The position numbers and the translations under genes were made by a program. From Acinetobacter sp. ANC 3929 (GTDB taxonomy: Bacteria > Pseudomonadota > Gammaproteobacteria > Pseudomonadales > Moraxellaceae), in assembly GCF_000369405.1 (NCBI RefSeq), contig NZ_KB850000.1:1012768-1076767 (forward strand): a DNA stretch of 64,000 nucleotides, in the 5' to 3' direction. Numbering within the stretch: position 1 is the stretch's first letter; the number at the start of each line of letters is the position of its first letter. Shown here piece by piece: positions 62,496 to 64,000 of this stretch. The notes under the pieces were generated by a model that was not told the origin of the DNA, ran no database searches, and was given only the letters and a program-made list of their open reading frames with translations.

Positions 62496-63677
62496 TTACA
62501 CCTCCATCACTACGTCACGGGTAACAACTGCCTCACCAAGTTCTGCTGCAACATTGAGCGCACCAACTAAGAGGTTGCCCACTGCCAATGGGTATAAAAG
62601 GCTTTCTTCTTTTTTATTGCGCCCAACGCTGCGAGTAAGTTTTTCGCAGATGGCATCAAGACCAGACTGGTCAATAAATTCTGAAAGGTCACGTTCAGCC
62701 GAGTTACAACGGTGCTTTAAGTACTCGCATAATTGATTTTGTGTGAAGGCTTCAAGCGTCACGATTTCACAACGTTGAACAACTTCTCGGACTTCAGGAT
62801 TGTTCTCTGCAAGTTTGATTTTCAACTCATCTTGACCAATCAAAATCACAGATATCAAAGGCGTAAATCCGTTTTTTAACTCGATGAATCGTTTTAAGTG
62901 TTTGAGTGTTGGTAGCGGTAAACTGTGTGCTTCTTCAATCAAAATGACATGGTGATAGCCAGCACGACTGGACTCTTTAAGTACCGAGTGAATTTGTTGA
63001 TACAAGGCTTCAATTGAACGCTTTGGATTCACACTTGGGGCAACAGCTCTCAAAATCGCAGAGGCAATATGACTGGCTTTAAGTGTTTTACCTTTAATGT
63101 CGTCAGCTTCAGCACCAATCACATAAGGTTTAATCACTATCGTTGGTGTGCGCTCACGTTCAATACGATCCAAAGTTTCATCATGCAGTGTGGTTTTGCC
63201 TGCACCTGATTGACCTGTAACGGCAATAAAAGTGCTGTTGCCTTTGATGCATTGCCACATTGCCTCACGGACATAGTTGATATCTGGATTGCTATAAAGT
63301 TCACTGGCTTCACGAAGTTCTTCGGTGAAAATGTCCTTAAATAGCTTGAATTTCTTCTTAGCGGCTGGTGTTAGTGTTTGTTTGCGTAGTAGCATAAGTT
63401 GCTCTTCCTCTGGTTGAGTAGTTGCTGCTGGCATGCTTGGCTCTTGGTCGTTTCGAGCATGCTGGTCAGCCGCTAATGCTTGTTGAATGTCTTCTTTTGC
63501 AATGCCATTGCTCTCTAAACATGCAATGAATTGCGCTAAAAACTGCTCTTGTTTTTTCTTTGGCTTTTGTCCGTGTAAAACGAATAAATTGATCGTTGCA
63601 CCACTGACATTAATTGCCTTTGAAATTCGGTTTTGCTTCAGGTCATGCTTTAAAAGTAGTTGTTTTAATGCGCTCAT
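62496..63677 (-). CDS. MuB-like AAA+ ATPase (transposition target protein)
   Basis: A 393-residue protein. An N-terminal HTH-like region at about 1-60 (SKAINVSGATINLFVLHG), then a linker, and an AAA+ domain with Walker A GQSGAGKTTLH at 155-165, Walker B HVILIEEAHSL near 243-253, and sensor residues near GQDELK. MuB-type proteins bind target DNA, direct the transpososome and give target immunity. The gene follows the transposase end by 3 bp. It resembles the BcepMu-type B protein family more than Mu B (312 residues), from memory. Confidence 0.88.
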   Translation of the reverse strand: MSALKQLLLKHDLKQNRISKAINVSGATINLFVLHGQKPKKKQEQFLAQFIACLESNGIAKEDIQQALAADQHARNDQEPSMPAATTQPEEEQLMLLRKQTLTPAAKKKFKLFKDIFTEELREASELYSNPDINYVREAMWQCIKGNSTFIAVTGQSGAGKTTLHDETLDRIERERTPTIVIKPYVIGAEADDIKGKTLKASHIASAILRAVAPSVNPKRSIEALYQQIHSVLKESSRAGYHHVILIEEAHSLPLPTLKHLKRFIELKNGFTPLISVILIGQDELKIKLAENNPEVREVVQRCEIVTLEAFTQNQLCEYLKHRCNSAERDLSEFIDQSGLDAICEKLTRSVGRNKKEESLLYPLAVGNLLVGALNVAAELGEAVVTRDVVMEV

Positions 63678-63680
63678 TGA

Positions 63681-64000
63681 TTACTCTCCAACTACTCGTA
63701 AAGTAGGTTTTGGCTTTTCCGCAGCTGCTTTAATTCCATTCACGATGTCTTGAATCGCTTCTTGTGGAACTTGACCATCTGTGAAGGTTTGTTTTAAGGC
63801 AGTCATGTGGATGTCTGCATTCCATAAGTCACCAACTAAACCGCGAATCTGTTTTGCTGCTTGGATCAGGTTGATTGGTGCTGTTTGGCGACGTTGTTCT
63901 GGCGTGGTGATTTGTTCACCAGCACGGGTGATGTAGTTTGGTACTTCTGTTGCGCGGACATCTGCCATCGCATTGATTTGTCCTTGATAGGCTGGCTTTT
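63681..64000 (-). CDS. Probable C-terminal end of the transposase (MuA-like), cut by the window edge
   Basis: The open frame runs from the right edge through the Met at 63968 without a stop, reading KPAYQGQINAMADVRATEVP and then ITRAGEQITTPEQRRQ. It ends 3 bp before the MuB-like gene, where the transposase A gene is expected. No catalytic DDE residues are in this part, so it is either the C-terminal, B-interacting domain of the transposase or a separate 95-residue gene starting at 63968. Confidence 0.6.
   Translation of the reverse strand, partial: KPAYQGQINAMADVRATEVPNYITRAGEQITTPEQRRQTAPINLIQAAKQIRGLVGDLWNADIHMTALKQTFTDGQVPQEAIQDIVNGIKAAAEKPKPTLRVVGE

Larger units (their letters stand above)
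57606..64000 (-). mobile_element. Mu-like transposable prophage, one end with early region (continues off the right edge)
   Basis: At least 6.4 kb. It contains, in minus-strand order, a probable transposase end, a MuB-like ATPase, TraR-like, DUF3164, HU, DUF2786, GemA/gp16 and Mor, which together define a transposable-phage early operon. The host boundary is set at the terminal repeats at 57605-57644. No structural gene is in the window. All genes read toward the terminus, which differs from phage Mu, where late genes follow mor. Confidence 0.85.

Overview
The window looks like chromosomal DNA of an Acinetobacter species (Moraxellaceae, Gammaproteobacteria). This is an inference from the AT-rich sequence, the gene content (an Acinetobacter-type VgrG, HemP, a LipA-type lipase with its foldase, TamA/TamB, an Acinetobacter-style Nudix-thiamine-synthase fusion) and the style of the two mobile elements. 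No rRNA or tRNA gene and no CRISPR array was seen.

Layout. Positions 1-95 are the end of an IS5-family (IS903-like) insertion sequence that has cut off the 3' part of a putative type VI secretion effector. The effector lies directly downstream of, and overlaps, a vgrG gene (to 3.5 kb). From 3.7 to 15.5 kb come housekeeping genes: a YeaC-like protein, NAD kinase, PBP1b with a TPR lipoprotein, a Nudix/ThiE-like fusion, a Fur-controlled hemP missed by size, a ygiW-qseB-qseC-type signalling cluster, a GspE/PilB-type ATPase, TrmO and ferredoxin-NADP reductase. From 15.6 to 29.2 kb are a TetR regulator next to a heme-oxygenase-fold diiron-type enzyme, a DUF441 membrane protein, MetR, QueH, a Fur-boxed DUF4198 periplasmic protein, an AraJ-like exporter, a complete four-gene siderophore ABC importer with a candidate Fur box, a K+ channel and a DASS-type anion symporter. 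From 29.2 to 57.4 kb are a UDG-fold protein of unknown role, a SUMF1-type lipoprotein, aconitase B, small exported proteins, tamB and tamA, an LplT-like MFS protein, coq7, folB-folK (overlapping), a UbiB-family kinase, moeB, the lipase/foldase pair, two AraC-type regulators, a flavin reductase, an SDR dehydrogenase, a remnant of an alpha/beta hydrolase and a PaiB-like protein.

From about 57.6 kb to the right edge is the end of a Mu-like transposable prophage. Two near-identical 20-bp tandem repeats mark its terminus. All visible phage genes run leftward in one tightly packed early operon: the end of a probable transposase A, the MuB-like ATPase, a tiny membrane protein, a DksA/TraR zinc finger, several unknowns, DUF3164, HU, DUF2786, GemA/gp16 and Mor, followed by a terminator and the element end. 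No lysis, head or tail genes lie between mor and the end, so either the structural genes are divergently placed beyond the right edge, as in BcepMu-type phages, or they are lost.

How the genes work together. Iron acquisition is a repeated theme (hemP, DUF4198 and the siderophore importer each carry a Fur-box-like sequence). Envelope biogenesis is a second (PBP1b, TamA/TamB, LplT-like, lipoproteins). The most unusual material is the phage early operon with several unannotated micro-genes, the IS-broken T6SS effector, and the TetR/HDO-type enzyme pair with palindromes between them.
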